From: Alphaproteobacteria bacterium
Lineage (GTDB): Bacteria > Pseudomonadota > Alphaproteobacteria > Rhizobiales > GCA-2746425
Direction of reading: 5' to 3'
DNA: 64,000 nucleotides
Assembly: GCA_024743215.1 (NCBI GenBank)
Contig: JANSWZ010000002.1
Coordinates: 1-64,000, forward strand
The translations under genes were made by a program, and so were the position numbers. Positions 15,366-23,952 of this stretch are shown here, in pieces; position 1 is the stretch's first letter; the number at the start of each line of letters is the position of its first letter. Under the pieces are notes generated by a model, which did not search any database, was not told the origin of the DNA, and saw nothing but the letters and a program-made list of their open reading frames with translations.

Positions 15366-17450
15366 ATGCTGTATCTTGACCTTGAAACCTTCAACACACA
15401 AGACATCAGCGTTGGCACGTATTGCTACGCAGAGACAGCCGAAGTGCTGCTGTTTGCCTACGCGATGGACGACGGACCGGTAAGGGTCTGGGACCGCACT
15501 CAAGATATTTTTCCGGCCGATTTGTTCCGTTGGCTGAACGATGACAGCATTTTTCTGACAGCGCACAATGCGATGTTTGATCGCACCATGATCACACATG
15601 CGCTCGATATCCCCACGCGCCCGGAGCGCTGGCGCTGTACGATGGCAAAAGCCTACTCGCACGCCTTCCCCGGCTCACTGGAAGCCTGCGGCGCTGCTTT
15701 GGGATTGCCCAAAGACAAGGCAAAACTGGCTGACGGCAAGAAACTGATCAATCGCTTCTGCAAACCGGCGCCGAGCAACCACAAGGCGGAGCGCTACGAC
15801 CACACCACACACCCGGAAGAATGGGCGAAGTTCATCCACTACGCCGCCATGGATATCGAGGCCGTGCGCGAAGTCGACAAGCGGCTACCCTCCTGGAACT
15901 GGAAAGAAAGTGACGTCGCGCTCTACCATTTGGATCAACGCATCAATGATCGCGGGTTTCGTGTCGATCAGGAATTGACTGCAGCGGGAGCCAGAGCCGC
16001 CGCCGCTGACAAAGCGCGGATGGCCGCTGAATTTGTACAGATCACCGGTGAAGCCGTAGAGCGACCAACCCAGCGGGCAAAGTTCTGCGACTATCTGAAC
16101 GACCGGTTCGATCTTGGTATCGACAACACCCGAGCCGAGACGTTCCGTGAACTTATCGCCGGTGATCAGGAGCTAGACCCTGAGTGCCAACAGCTGATGG
16201 AAATCAGCATCATGTCCAACAAAACATCGACAGCCAAATACGCCACTCTGGCACCGGCTGTTTCAAAAGATGGACGGTTCCGGGGCGGGTTGCAATTCCG
16301 TGGTGCAGCCCGAACCCGGCGTTGGGCGGGGCGGACCTTTCAACCGCAAAACCTCCCTAGTCGGGGTCTCCCCGCCCAACGATCAATTGATCAATATATT
16401 CGTGCGCTCAAAGCCGACATGCACGAAGTCCTGTTCGATGATCTGATGCTGTACGGCTCAGCTGCGCTGCGCGGCGTTGTGATCGCTCCTGATAATCAGA
16501 AACTGGCAATTGCTGATCTGTCAAATATCGAAGGCCGCGTGAATGCCTGGCTAGCTGGTGAAAGCTGGAAGATACAGGCCTTCTTTGATTTTGACGCTGG
16601 ACGCGGCCCTGATCTGTACAACATCACTGCTGGCGGCATTCTGGGCAAGGACCCGTATAAGATCGGCAAAAAAGACCGGAACGTCTTTGGTAAAGTGCCA
16701 GAACTGGCCCTTGGATATGAAGGTGGATACGGGGCTCTCGAAACTTTCTGTAAGAGCTACGGCGTGCTGATGGCGGACCACGAAGAAACGATCCGCGCAA
16801 ATGTCGATTCAAAATACCTGTCAGCGGCCAAGGCCAACTACACCAAATGGGGCGCGGAAAAGAACCCCGAAGCCGATCCAACTGAATGGTTGGCGCGGGA
16901 GACGGTCAAACTAGGATGGCGCGGAAGGCATCCAAAAATTGTACAGCTTTGGAAAGCCTGCAAGGAAGCCGCGAAGCTGGCTATCCAGAACCCGGGCAAG
17001 ACGTTTCGTGCTGGCGCGCATCTGCGTTTCAAAGTGCAGCGACATGCCGGGCTTCCCTACCTCTTGTGCCGCCTGCCTTCCGGAAATTTCCTTTGTTACT
17101 GCGAGCCGCGCTACCACGAGAAAGACGGCGCGATCACCTACATGGGGATCGACAGCTCCGCGACCGGCGGAATGTATGGCAAATGGCAACGCCTCTACAC
17201 CTACGGCGGCAAGATCGTCGAGAACGCCTGCCAGTCACTCGCTATGGACATCATGGCGGCAAACATGCCGGAGATCGACGCCAGCGGCTTCCCGATCATC
17301 CTAACCGTTCACGATGAAGATATTTGCGAACCGACCAATGGCGGCACCGGGGCGGTACTGGCAGCGATGATGGCCAAGAACCCTGAATGGTTGCCTAACT
17401 TCCCGCTAGCTGCAGCGGGCTATGAAACTTATCGATACAGAAAGGACTGA
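15366..17450 (+). CDS. Phage family A DNA polymerase with 3'-5' exonuclease domain
   Basis: A 694-residue replicative polymerase. The N-terminal DEDD exonuclease (about residues 1-180) shows LYLDLETF, FLTAHNAMFD and a YAAMDIEAV segment. The polymerase domain has IADLSNIEGRVNAWLAG (motif A, near residue 380), a motif B region around KIGKKDRNVFGKVPELALGYEGG, and motif C TVHDED near residue 645. All catalytic acidic residues appear intact. It belongs to the phage-type polymerases that travel with DUF2800/DUF2815, VRR-nuclease and SNF2 genes, exactly as here. The pentapeptide gene interrupts that set on the opposite strand. Confidence 0.93.
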   Translation: MLYLDLETFNTQDISVGTYCYAETAEVLLFAYAMDDGPVRVWDRTQDIFPADLFRWLNDDSIFLTAHNAMFDRTMITHALDIPTRPERWRCTMAKAYSHAFPGSLEACGAALGLPKDKAKLADGKKLINRFCKPAPSNHKAERYDHTTHPEEWAKFIHYAAMDIEAVREVDKRLPSWNWKESDVALYHLDQRINDRGFRVDQELTAAGARAAAADKARMAAEFVQITGEAVERPTQRAKFCDYLNDRFDLGIDNTRAETFRELIAGDQELDPECQQLMEISIMSNKTSTAKYATLAPAVSKDGRFRGGLQFRGAARTRRWAGRTFQPQNLPSRGLPAQRSIDQYIRALKADMHEVLFDDLMLYGSAALRGVVIAPDNQKLAIADLSNIEGRVNAWLAGESWKIQAFFDFDAGRGPDLYNITAGGILGKDPYKIGKKDRNVFGKVPELALGYEGGYGALETFCKSYGVLMADHEETIRANVDSKYLSAAKANYTKWGAEKNPEADPTEWLARETVKLGWRGRHPKIVQLWKACKEAAKLAIQNPGKTFRAGAHLRFKVQRHAGLPYLLCRLPSGNFLCYCEPRYHEKDGAITYMGIDSSATGGMYGKWQRLYTYGGKIVENACQSLAMDIMAANMPEIDASGFPIILTVHDEDICEPTNGGTGAVLAAMMAKNPEWLPNFPLAAAGYETYRYRKD

Positions 17451-17463
17451 GCGGATGGCAGTT

Positions 17464-18693
17464 CTAACAACCTTCAGGTTTTCCTTCATTTTTTGCGGCC
17501 TCATAAGCTGGACGCAAAGCGGGATCGCAACGGGGTGGCGGTCGTTTGAATGGCAGACCCTCAGCGCCCGCACTGATTTGAGGCGGGCGATCTGCCCAAC
17601 CCCAAGCAGTTTGTATTTGGATTTGGGTGAGGTTTTTAGTGCAAACCACTGCAGATCCAGCCGCGCTTTTCCTGCAAAATACAGTACCCGACAAATTTGC
17701 ATCCAACAAATCGGCACCCGCCAAATCGGCTCCCGCCAAATCGGCACCCGTCAAATCGGTATCCGACAATTTGGCACCCGTCAAATCAGCACCCGACAAA
17801 TTGGCACCCGACAAATTGGCATCCGACAAATCAGCAGCCGACAAATTGGCACCCGACAAATTGGCATCCGACAATTTGGCAATCAACAAATTGGCACCCG
17901 TCAAATTGGCATCCGACAAATTGGCCCCCATCAAATCAGCAACCGACAAATTGGCACCCGACAAATAGGCACTCGTCAAATAGGCACCTATCAAATTGGC
18001 ACCCGTCAAATTGGAACCCGACAAATCGGCGCCCGGCAAAAAGGAATCCGACAAATCGGCATCCGACAATTCGGCACCCGACAAGTTAGTATTGACCAAC
18101 AAGGAACCCGACAAACGGGCAGACCGCAAATTGGAACCCGACAAATTGGAACCCGACAAACGGGCTTTTGGCAATTCAAGATTCCTGAGCCATGTTTTTC
18201 TAGAACACCTCTCAGCACCTGTGTCCCAACCACCCATCGTTGCACACGACAGATCAATCCCGCGCAGGGATTGTCTAGCCCTGTTGAGGGCTTCAAGCGC
18301 TTCTATTTTTCCCGAATTCCCCGGCGCTTTGGTCGTCAAAATTTGCCAAGCTTGGATGACTTGGTTGCGCTCAATTTCATTTCGGGCGATTTCCAAACTC
18401 GTATGCGAAAGCTCAGTTTGTCGTCGGGTCTCCGCAAGGCCGTCAAGCGCCAACTTGGATTGTTGTTTTGTTTCCTCCAAGGCGGCTCGGGTCAACTGAT
18501 TGTTTTGAACAGTCTCCAACAGCGCCCATATCGCGATAGCAAATCCACAAACCTCAAGCACTCGCCAAAGGAAAATTGGTCGAACCCTAAATCGCCAAAC
18601 GCCTGTTTTGGGTTCGACAATCTCTACCCGTTGAACTTGAGAGCGGTGCTTGAATTTCGCATTCGCCAAGCGTCGTTTTGCTACTTTATTCAC
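17464..18693 (-). CDS. Membrane-anchored pentapeptide-repeat protein, antisense cargo
   Basis: About 409 residues. There is a basic N-terminus, one membrane helix (about residues 40-58, VLEVCGFAIAIWALL), a coiled coil (60-115), and a conserved linker (QAWQILTTKAPGNSGKIEALEAL). About 33 tandem A(D/N)LXX pentapeptides follow (about 168-336), which should fold as a right-handed quadrilateral beta-helix. A Cys/Pro-rich tail ends it. The start is uncertain: a GTG at 18693 with AAGGA upstream is preferred over a TTG at 18753. It is convergent with the polymerase (13-base gap) and divergent from the VRR-nuclease. It is probably expressed in the lysogen; function unknown. Confidence 0.82.
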   Translation of the reverse strand: MNKVAKRRLANAKFKHRSQVQRVEIVEPKTGVWRFRVRPIFLWRVLEVCGFAIAIWALLETVQNNQLTRAALEETKQQSKLALDGLAETRRQTELSHTSLEIARNEIERNQVIQAWQILTTKAPGNSGKIEALEALNRARQSLRGIDLSCATMGGWDTGAERCSRKTWLRNLELPKARLSGSNLSGSNLRSARLSGSLLVNTNLSGAELSDADLSDSFLPGADLSGSNLTGANLIGAYLTSAYLSGANLSVADLMGANLSDANLTGANLLIAKLSDANLSGANLSAADLSDANLSGANLSGADLTGAKLSDTDLTGADLAGADLAGADLLDANLSGTVFCRKSAAGSAVVCTKNLTQIQIQTAWGWADRPPQISAGAEGLPFKRPPPRCDPALRPAYEAAKNEGKPEGC

Positions 18694-18755
18694 CGAATAA
18701 CACCCCAAATCCTTACATCGACTTACCCAAACACATTTGAATTCGAGGCTCAACC

Positions 18756-19019
18756 ATGCGTGAGAGCCTGATTGAAAAGAAGACCTGTGCCACTGCCAAA
18801 GCGCAAGGCTGGCTAGTTCATCCCAAAGCGGCAGTCGGGACGCGCGGCTGGCCAGATCGCACGCTCACCAAACCAAACCGATTGATCTTCGTCGAGTTCA
18901 AAGCCCCCGGCAAAAAGCCCACCAAGTTGCAGGCGCACACGCACCAGAAACTGAGAAAGCAAGGATACGATGTTTATGTCATCGACAGCATTGAAGCCGG
19001 CACCGCGCTTTTCGCGTGA
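18756..19019 (+). CDS. VRR-NUC domain nuclease
   Basis: An 87-residue standalone VRR-NUC protein of the PD-(D/E)XK superfamily. Motifs are the N-terminal Glu in MRESLIEKK, the GTRGWPDRTL segment with its Asp, and FVEFKAPGKKPTKLQ with the ExK pair. Such single-domain phage nucleases are thought to resolve branched DNA. It is encoded just before the SNF2 helicase, with which it overlaps by 50 bases, the standard arrangement in phage replication modules. Confidence 0.88.
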   Translation: MRESLIEKKTCATAKAQGWLVHPKAAVGTRGWPDRTLTKPNRLIFVEFKAPGKKPTKLQAHTHQKLRKQGYDVYVIDSIEAGTALFA

Positions 19020-20397
19020 CAGCCTGCACGGCTACCAGGAACGAGCAGTGTCTTTCGTCAAAGACACACCATCCTGCGCGCTGTGGGTTGATATGGGCTT
19101 GGGCAAGACCGTCACAGTCCTGACGGCAGTCTCCGACCTTCTGCACCGCTTTGAGACGGGCCGGGTGTTGGTGATCGCACCACTGCGCGTGGCTATGAAA
19201 ACATGGCCTTCGGAAGTCCAGCAATGGGAACACACGCAGCACCTGACATCGCGGGTGATCAAGGGAACCCCAGCGCAGCGTTTAAACATACTGCTGCATG
19301 ACCGGTCAGACATCCACATCATTAATCGGGAGTTGATTACTTGGCTGGTCGAGACGATCCAGAACAACCCGGAATCGCGCACCGATGCTCTGGCGAATGG
19401 CTGGCCCTACGACATGGTGATTATCGACGAGGCGTCCAGTTTCAAATCATCAAAGACGAAACGCTTTAAAGCGCTGCGGCGAATGTTGCCGTGGATCGAC
19501 CGGCTGATTGAACTCACCGGTACACCGGCCAGCAATGGCCTGTTGGATGTGTGGTCACAGATATTTCTGATGGATCGCGGCGACCGCCTGGGCAAGACCT
19601 TTACCAGCTTCCGGGATCGCTACTTCCTCGGAGATTTCCACGGGTATAGCTGGACGATCAAGAAGAATGCCGATCAGAAAATATATGAAAAGCTCGATGA
19701 TATCTGCCTGACATTGACGGCGGCTGACTATCTGGAGCTTCCCAAGCGCATCGACAACATGGTTGAAGTCGAACTGCCAACGAAGGCGCGGCAGCAATAC
19801 CAGCAACTTGAAAAAGAGTTTCTCGCCGAGATTGGTGAAGGCGAGATTGTGGCGGTCCTGCACGCAGCTGCATTGACCAACAAGCTGCTGCAATTCGCCA
19901 ATGGCGCGATCTACACCGACGATCAAAAGAACTGGTCGCCCGTTCATGACGCCAAGCTGGAGGCTCTGGCCGAGTTAGTGGAAGAAGCAGCCGGACAACC
20001 GCTGCTGGTCGCGTACAACTACAGAACCGATCTGACGCGCATCCTGGACCGGTTCCCTCAGGCTGAAGCTATCGGACGCGATCCCAACACAATCGACCGA
20101 TGGAACAAGGGCGACATCCCCTTGCTGTTGGCGCACCCAGCTAGTGCGGGCCACGGCCTCAACCTGCAGCACGGCGGCAACACGATCATTTGGTTTGGTT
20201 TGAACTGGTCCCTGGAACTCTACCAGCAGTTCAACGCCCGCCTGCACAGACAAGGCCAAGAGAAGCCAGTGATCATTCACCACATCGCCGCGCACAACAC
20301 GGTCGATGAAACAGTGCTGGCCGCTCTGGCGCGCAAGGACGTCACGCAGCGAGCGTTACTAAACGCCTTGAAGCAAGACATTGGGGGCCGGGCATGA
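18970..20397 (+). CDS. SNF2-family DNA helicase/translocase
   Basis: A 475-residue superfamily 2 ATPase. Walker A-type motif I is WVDMGLGKTVT (about residues 39-49), motif II is VIIDEASSFK (DEAS instead of DEAH), motif III ELTGTPASNG, and the C-terminal helicase half carries LLLAHPASAGHGLNLQ and QFNARLHRQGQEKPV (motif VI). All motifs of phage SNF2-like translocases are present. It likely remodels forks or recombination intermediates with the VRR nuclease. The first ATG lies inside the nuclease gene; another in-frame ATG follows two codons on. Confidence 0.9.
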   Translation: MFMSSTALKPAPRFSRDSLHGYQERAVSFVKDTPSCALWVDMGLGKTVTVLTAVSDLLHRFETGRVLVIAPLRVAMKTWPSEVQQWEHTQHLTSRVIKGTPAQRLNILLHDRSDIHIINRELITWLVETIQNNPESRTDALANGWPYDMVIIDEASSFKSSKTKRFKALRRMLPWIDRLIELTGTPASNGLLDVWSQIFLMDRGDRLGKTFTSFRDRYFLGDFHGYSWTIKKNADQKIYEKLDDICLTLTAADYLELPKRIDNMVEVELPTKARQQYQQLEKEFLAEIGEGEIVAVLHAAALTNKLLQFANGAIYTDDQKNWSPVHDAKLEALAELVEEAAGQPLLVAYNYRTDLTRILDRFPQAEAIGRDPNTIDRWNKGDIPLLLAHPASAGHGLNLQHGGNTIIWFGLNWSLELYQQFNARLHRQGQEKPVIIHHIAAHNTVDETVLAALARKDVTQRALLNALKQDIGGRA

Positions 20398-21023
20398 CCG
20401 CACCAGCATTACACCGATTGATAGAGCCTCTGTTGTGGCAAGCAGCTACGGCAAAAGGGGAAGTCCTGAAGGCCGATACGCTGACCGTCCGCTATACCAT
20501 CAGCAAGACGCCGAGCGGAAGATTCGAAGCAATTTGGAACACCTGGTTTCACGTCACGAACGATACGTTCGGCGACATAGGGGGCGCTATCAAAGCCTGT
20601 CAGGAAGATTATGAACTGCGAATGAAATCCGGTCTTAATCTGGAAAGTTTTCAGTCTCGCGTTAACCCGTGGCTGCATGCCTGTTTCGGTTCCGAAATCG
20701 CAGCAAATCGTATCGAGCGCAACCATCGCTTTTTGGAAGAAGCTTTGGAATTGGTTCAGGCAAATGGCTGCACCCCAGACGAAGCACACCAGTTGGTCGA
20801 TTACGTCTTTGGCCGCCCAATTGGCGTGATCAGCCAGGAGGTTGGCGGGGTCATGGTCACCCTCGCCGCCCTGTGCTTGGCATCAGGTCCAGATATGCAT
20901 GAGGCCGGGGAAACAGAATTGGCGCGTGTCTGGACGAAGATAGAGGCAATCCGCGCAAAGCAGGCGGCAAAGCCGAAGTACTCGCCCGGCACCGCAATAA
21001 ATTCAACAACAGCGAAAGATTGA
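20394..21023 (+). CDS. MazG-like nucleotide pyrophosphohydrolase, phage type
   Basis: A 209-residue protein. The C-terminal half (about residues 100-200) has the helical all-alpha NTP pyrophosphohydrolase pattern found in phages: RNHRFLEEALELVQANG (EExxE-type metal ligands), then QEVGGVMVTLAALC, then ARVWTKIEAIRAKQAAKP. The first 90 residues form a separate domain of unknown role. The enzyme may hydrolyse dNTPs or alarmone-type nucleotides. It overlaps the helicase stop (ATGA) and precedes a deoxyribosyltransferase-like gene, hinting at a nucleotide-pool function. Confidence 0.72.
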   Translation: MTAPALHRLIEPLLWQAATAKGEVLKADTLTVRYTISKTPSGRFEAIWNTWFHVTNDTFGDIGGAIKACQEDYELRMKSGLNLESFQSRVNPWLHACFGSEIAANRIERNHRFLEEALELVQANGCTPDEAHQLVDYVFGRPIGVISQEVGGVMVTLAALCLASGPDMHEAGETELARVWTKIEAIRAKQAAKPKYSPGTAINSTTAKD

Positions 21024-21028
21024 ACACA

Positions 21029-21481
21029 ATGTCACGAATTTATCTCGCATCATCATGGAGAAACGAACGCCAACCCGAAATGGTGGGTATCTTGAGGGAT
21101 GCAGGCCACGACGTATACGATTTCAGGAATCCACCAAACGGCGTGCCTGGCTTCGCGTGGTCTGAAATCGATCCCGATTGGCAAACTTGGCAGGCGAAAG
21201 AGTATCGCGATCTGCTGACATCGCACCCGATAGCAGCTCGCGGTTATGTCAGCGATCTGCGCGGCATGGAATGGGCCGATACTTGCGTTTTGCTTTTGCC
21301 TTGCGGACGGTCGGCGCACCTTGAAGCCGGTTGGTTCTGCGGGCGCGGCAAGCGCTGCATCATTCTCACTCAGGACGGCGAAGAGCCGGAATTGATGGCA
21401 TTACTGGCGACAGATATCGCGATTTCAGCGGAAGAAGTTCTCGCCATGCTGGATGCTGGAGAATTGAAGGAATCCGCATGA
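21029..21481 (+). CDS. Nucleoside 2-deoxyribosyltransferase-like protein
   Basis: A 150-residue Rossmann-like protein starting SRIYLASSWRNE, the phosphate/ribose-binding opening of nucleoside 2-deoxyribosyltransferase-like proteins. MEWADTCVLLLPCGRSAHLEAGWFCGRGK contains the typical D..V.LLP.G.S...E.G segment, with the Glu as probable nucleophile. It may exchange or strip bases from nucleotides. The ATG at 21029 is chosen over a TTG three codons earlier because the motif begins there. Its stop overlaps the next gene's ATG. Confidence 0.72.
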   Translation: MSRIYLASSWRNERQPEMVGILRDAGHDVYDFRNPPNGVPGFAWSEIDPDWQTWQAKEYRDLLTSHPIAARGYVSDLRGMEWADTCVLLLPCGRSAHLEAGWFCGRGKRCIILTQDGEEPELMALLATDIAISAEEVLAMLDAGELKESA

Positions 21482-21762
21482 CCCAATGGGAGACAGACAC
21501 ATTCGAATTGGCCGTAGCCGTCAAAGAGTTTGAAACCGCCCTGCCCGGCTTCTGGTGGTCGATTGGGCAATGCTCTGTCGGCGCGCACGCTTCATGCGCT
21601 GTTGACGGCAACGGCTCGCAATCTGCACTTCTAGAGGGTGTGAAAGCGGGCGAACCTTTTGACGAGGGCTTTCATTGCGATACCACCAATGGAGCGCCCG
21701 CCGAGGCGCTGCGGGATGTCATGCGCCAGGCACTGGAATATCTGGCGGAGCCAGGACAATAA
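21478..21762 (+). CDS. Phage protein of unknown function
   Basis: A 94-residue acidic protein ([28 protein letters not shown], then a mixed C-terminus ending in a helix). No family is recognised. It is coupled by ATGA to the deoxyribosyltransferase-like gene and lies one base before the next gene's start, so it is a real member of the rightward operon. The Trp-rich middle resembles small phage proteins of unknown role. Confidence 0.55.
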   Translation: MTQWETDTFELAVAVKEFETALPGFWWSIGQCSVGAHASCAVDGNGSQSALLEGVKAGEPFDEGFHCDTTNGAPAEALRDVMRQALEYLAEPGQ

Positions 21763-21763
21763 A

Positions 21764-22237
21764 ATGACCCTTATCATCCCGGAAATACTGGTGCAAGCGA
21801 AGGAAGAAACGGCGCACCACCGCTCACAGATACAAGGTTTCTTGTATTGCAAAAAGGGCGCCGAAAAGGCCGGGCAGCACGTCCTGCGCGACTGCACCAA
21901 ACCCCCGGGGGATCAAGTCCTGTGGAGCAAGTTCGCAGAGGCGTACTGGTACGAGGAAACGCACCGCGAAATGGAGCTGGAAACGGAGATTGCGAAATCG
22001 CGCATCATTGCGGCTCAGTACGACCGCATTGTCCGGGAGCTTCAGCCGGGCGATGAATTAGCAGCTGGTCCTCTTAGAAAGTTCCCCTGCCCTTGCGGCG
22101 GTGAATACGGCATCGTTGTCGATAGCCGCCCCAATTTTGACGGCACCATCCGGCGGCGGCGCAAGTGTTCATCCTGCGGGAAACGCACATCGACTGCGGA
22201 ATTCGCCATCGAAGATATCTGGCCATCCGATGGCTAG
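21764..22237 (+). CDS. Phage zinc-ribbon protein
   Basis: A 157-residue protein. The N-terminal two-thirds is helical and charged ([26 protein letters not shown]). The C-terminus carries [10 protein letters not shown] and, 27 residues on, [13 protein letters not shown], a pair of CxC/CxxC knuckles that should bind zinc. A nucleic-acid or regulatory role is plausible. The ATG at 21764 follows GGAGCCAGGA. It overlaps the excisionase-like gene by eight bases. Confidence 0.6.
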   Translation: MTLIIPEILVQAKEETAHHRSQIQGFLYCKKGAEKAGQHVLRDCTKPPGDQVLWSKFAEAYWYEETHREMELETEIAKSRIIAAQYDRIVRELQPGDELAAGPLRKFPCPCGGEYGIVVDSRPNFDGTIRRRRKCSSCGKRTSTAEFAIEDIWPSDG

Positions 22238-22568
22238 ACACATTGTTCAGTACGTGAAAGCGCGGGATCTGGCCACAATCACCGGCTTCACGCCCCGGTA
22301 TTTTACAGAACTTGCAGCAACAGGTAGGATTCCGGGTGCGCACCAACCGACAGGCCCCGGTGGCGCTTGGCGTTTTGATCTTACAAAGTTCCGCGAATGG
22401 TGGAACTCAACCGAATCTAAGGTGTCTCCGATATGGCAAGCGTCTACAAACGAGGGAGCACCTATTGGGGCAAGATACAGCGGCAAAACCGAGTTTTCCG
22501 ACAGTCCCTTAAAACAAAGAGTAGATCAGAGGCTGAGCGCCGTCTTAGGCAATGGGAATCGGACCTAG
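22230..22568 (+). CDS. Excisionase-like helix-turn-helix protein
   Basis: A 112-residue basic protein with a winged helix-turn-helix near the N-terminus ([29 protein letters not shown]), followed by [15 protein letters not shown], the classic pattern of MerR-like excisionases that read DNA through the wing. It lies directly upstream of and overlaps the integrase start by 136 bases in another frame, so the two are translationally linked. It probably sets the direction of site-specific recombination. Confidence 0.72.
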   Translation: MARHIVQYVKARDLATITGFTPRYFTELAATGRIPGAHQPTGPGGAWRFDLTKFREWWNSTESKVSPIWQASTNEGAPIGARYSGKTEFSDSPLKQRVDQRLSAVLGNGNRT

Positions 22569-23461
22569 AAGCGATTGCATGGGGCGACAGACCCAAACTG
22601 GAATTCGACAAGGCTATCATTTCTTTCATTGACGATTACCTGCCGACACTAAAGCCCCAGAGCGCACGCCGATACGCGGTATCAATCAGAAACCTTGTCC
22701 CTTCCTTTGAGGGCAAGTTTCTCCATAAGATCGGATCAAAGGAACTATCTGACTTTGAAACGCTCAGACGGACGCAAGGCGTGTCATCGCCAACAATTAT
22801 CCGGGATCTGGCCTGCCTTTCCTCTATGTTCACATTTGCAGAGGACCGGGAGTGGATCGAGGGTAATCCCGTAAAGATCTATCTGAGGCGGCGATCAAGG
22901 CGCGGACTAAAGAACGCGCCGCCAAGAACCAAGTATTTGACCATCGAACAGGAACACGCGCTGCTGCACCATGCAAAAGGGCCGATGAGAGACGCCATCA
23001 CCCTGGCGATCGATACCGGCATGCGCTGCGAAGAACTGCTGTCCTTGAAATGGAACCAGGTTGATCTGCGCAATGGAACGGTCTCAACAACAACGGACAC
23101 AAAAACAGGCACAGCCCGCACAGTACCGTTGTTGCCCCGCGCAATGGACGTCCTAGGGCGCATGCCCAGAAACATCAGAAGCCAGTATGTTCTTTGCCAT
23201 GGAGACGGTGCGCGCTTTACCACATTCCGCAAGGGGTTTGGTTCTGCAGTGAAGAATGCCGGGCTTTCAGATGTGCGCTGGCACGACCTACGCAGAACCT
23301 GCGGTTGCCGATTATTACAAGAACACAAGATGAAACTGCACGAAGTCTCAATGTGGCTTGGGCACAAGTCAATCAAGACAACAGAATCAACCTACGCGTT
23401 CTTGCGGATAGAGAACCTGAAAGATGCCGTCACAAAAACGGGCACAGGACACGCGGATTGA
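22433..23461 (+). CDS. int: Tyrosine-family phage integrase
   Basis: A 342-residue site-specific recombinase. It has an arm-binding-like N-terminus ([25 protein letters not shown]), a SAM-like core-binding domain (about 65-160) and a catalytic domain. Active residues are Arg in DTGMRCEELLSL, Lys in TKTGTARTVPL, His-x-x-Arg in WHDLRRTCG, His in WLGHKSIKTTE and the nucleophile Tyr in STYAFL. All are present, so it is likely active. AAGG lies about ten bases before the ATG. It ends 43 bases from the 3' end of tRNA-Phe, its presumed target. Confidence 0.95.
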   Translation: MASVYKRGSTYWGKIQRQNRVFRQSLKTKSRSEAERRLRQWESDLEAIAWGDRPKLEFDKAIISFIDDYLPTLKPQSARRYAVSIRNLVPSFEGKFLHKIGSKELSDFETLRRTQGVSSPTIIRDLACLSSMFTFAEDREWIEGNPVKIYLRRRSRRGLKNAPPRTKYLTIEQEHALLHHAKGPMRDAITLAIDTGMRCEELLSLKWNQVDLRNGTVSTTTDTKTGTARTVPLLPRAMDVLGRMPRNIRSQYVLCHGDGARFTTFRKGFGSAVKNAGLSDVRWHDLRRTCGCRLLQEHKMKLHEVSMWLGHKSIKTTESTYAFLRIENLKDAVTKTGTGHAD

Positions 23462-23504
23462 TTTTTAGGTTGTTTCGGATAACTGTTTTATATCAGTGAG
23501 TTAA

Positions 23505-23579
23505 TGGTGCCCGGGGGCGGATTTGAACCACCGACACGCGGATTTTCAATCCGCTGCTCTACCCCTGAGCTACCCGGGC
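23505..23579 (-). tRNA. tRNA-Phe (GAA), presumed prophage attachment site
   Basis: A complete cloverleaf on the minus strand. Acceptor arms are GCCCGGG (ending at 23579) and CCCGGGC, with discriminator A and encoded CCA at 23505-23507. The anticodon stem GCGGA/TCCGC encloses loop TTGAAAA, anticodon GAA. The T loop is TTCAAAT. The 3' end faces the integrase, so the attachment core should lie in the 3' half of this gene, and the prophage restores an intact tRNA at this junction. Confidence 0.95.
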
Positions 23580-23742
23580 ATACTGATCGTCCGCCAGCGC
23601 TGATGCGTGATTGTGCGGTAGCCCCGAGGTAAGAGCTGATCATGTTGCTGACGGGTTATAGGCAAGTCACAAACGCCTGTCCAGTGGCGATTTTTGTTCC
23701 TTTTGGAAAAGTTTCTCAAGCAACCAATCGTGCCGAATTACT

Positions 23743-23940
23743 CTAGTTTTCTATGTCGAATTCGTCGCTGGAGGGGTCCTGCTCTACCACGGGAATTGCA
23801 TATTTCCCGTCGAACCAGCGGCCCAGATCAACATCAGCGCAATGTTTGGAACAAAACGGATAGCTATCGCGGTGTGACAGCTTCTTGCAGATGGGGCATG
23901 GCACCGGCTTCCTGAGAGGGGTAATCTTGTTATCGCTCAT
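23743..23940 (-). CDS. yacG: DNA gyrase inhibitor YacG
   Basis: A 65-residue zinc protein. Ligands are CPICKK near residue 15 and CSKHCADVDLGRW near residue 30, the CxxC...CxxxC pattern of YacG. Known members bind gyrase B and block DNA binding. It is in its usual alphaproteobacterial place next to maf and tRNA-Phe, here separated from maf by nnr. The acidic C-terminus (DPSSDEFDIEN) is typical. It is the first host gene beyond the prophage insertion and its tRNA. Confidence 0.9.
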   Translation of the reverse strand: MSDNKITPLRKPVPCPICKKLSHRDSYPFCSKHCADVDLGRWFDGKYAIPVVEQDPSSDEFDIEN

Positions 23941-23952
23941 GGGTTTGTCACT

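Larger units (their letters stand above)
1..23504. mobile_element. Prophage, podovirus-like, left end outside the window
   Basis: Contiguous phage genes run from the left edge to a tyrosine integrase that stops 43 bases before the 3' end of tRNA-Phe. There is a packaging/head module (terminase subunits, portal, gp13-like, Bbp19-like, scaffold, coat), a CI/Cro-type switch, two replication modules and an integration module. The right boundary is inferred to lie in the tRNA 3' end, because the integrase sits next to it. The second attachment site, and the tail and lysis genes, must lie left of base 1. No gene in the visible part is clearly broken except by the window edge, so the element may be intact. 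Confidence 0.93.

Noticed and set aside
17690-18180. Regularly spaced repeats as a CRISPR array
   Set aside because: The 15-base period without spacers is coding repeat; no cas genes are present. The same holds for 27055-27294.
17422-18771. Long plus-strand frame (449 codons) rich in TRQIGTRQIG repeats
   Set aside because: It is the complement of the pentapeptide-repeat gene. The 15-base period opens all frames, and only the minus-strand frame shows a known fold, membrane helix and linker.
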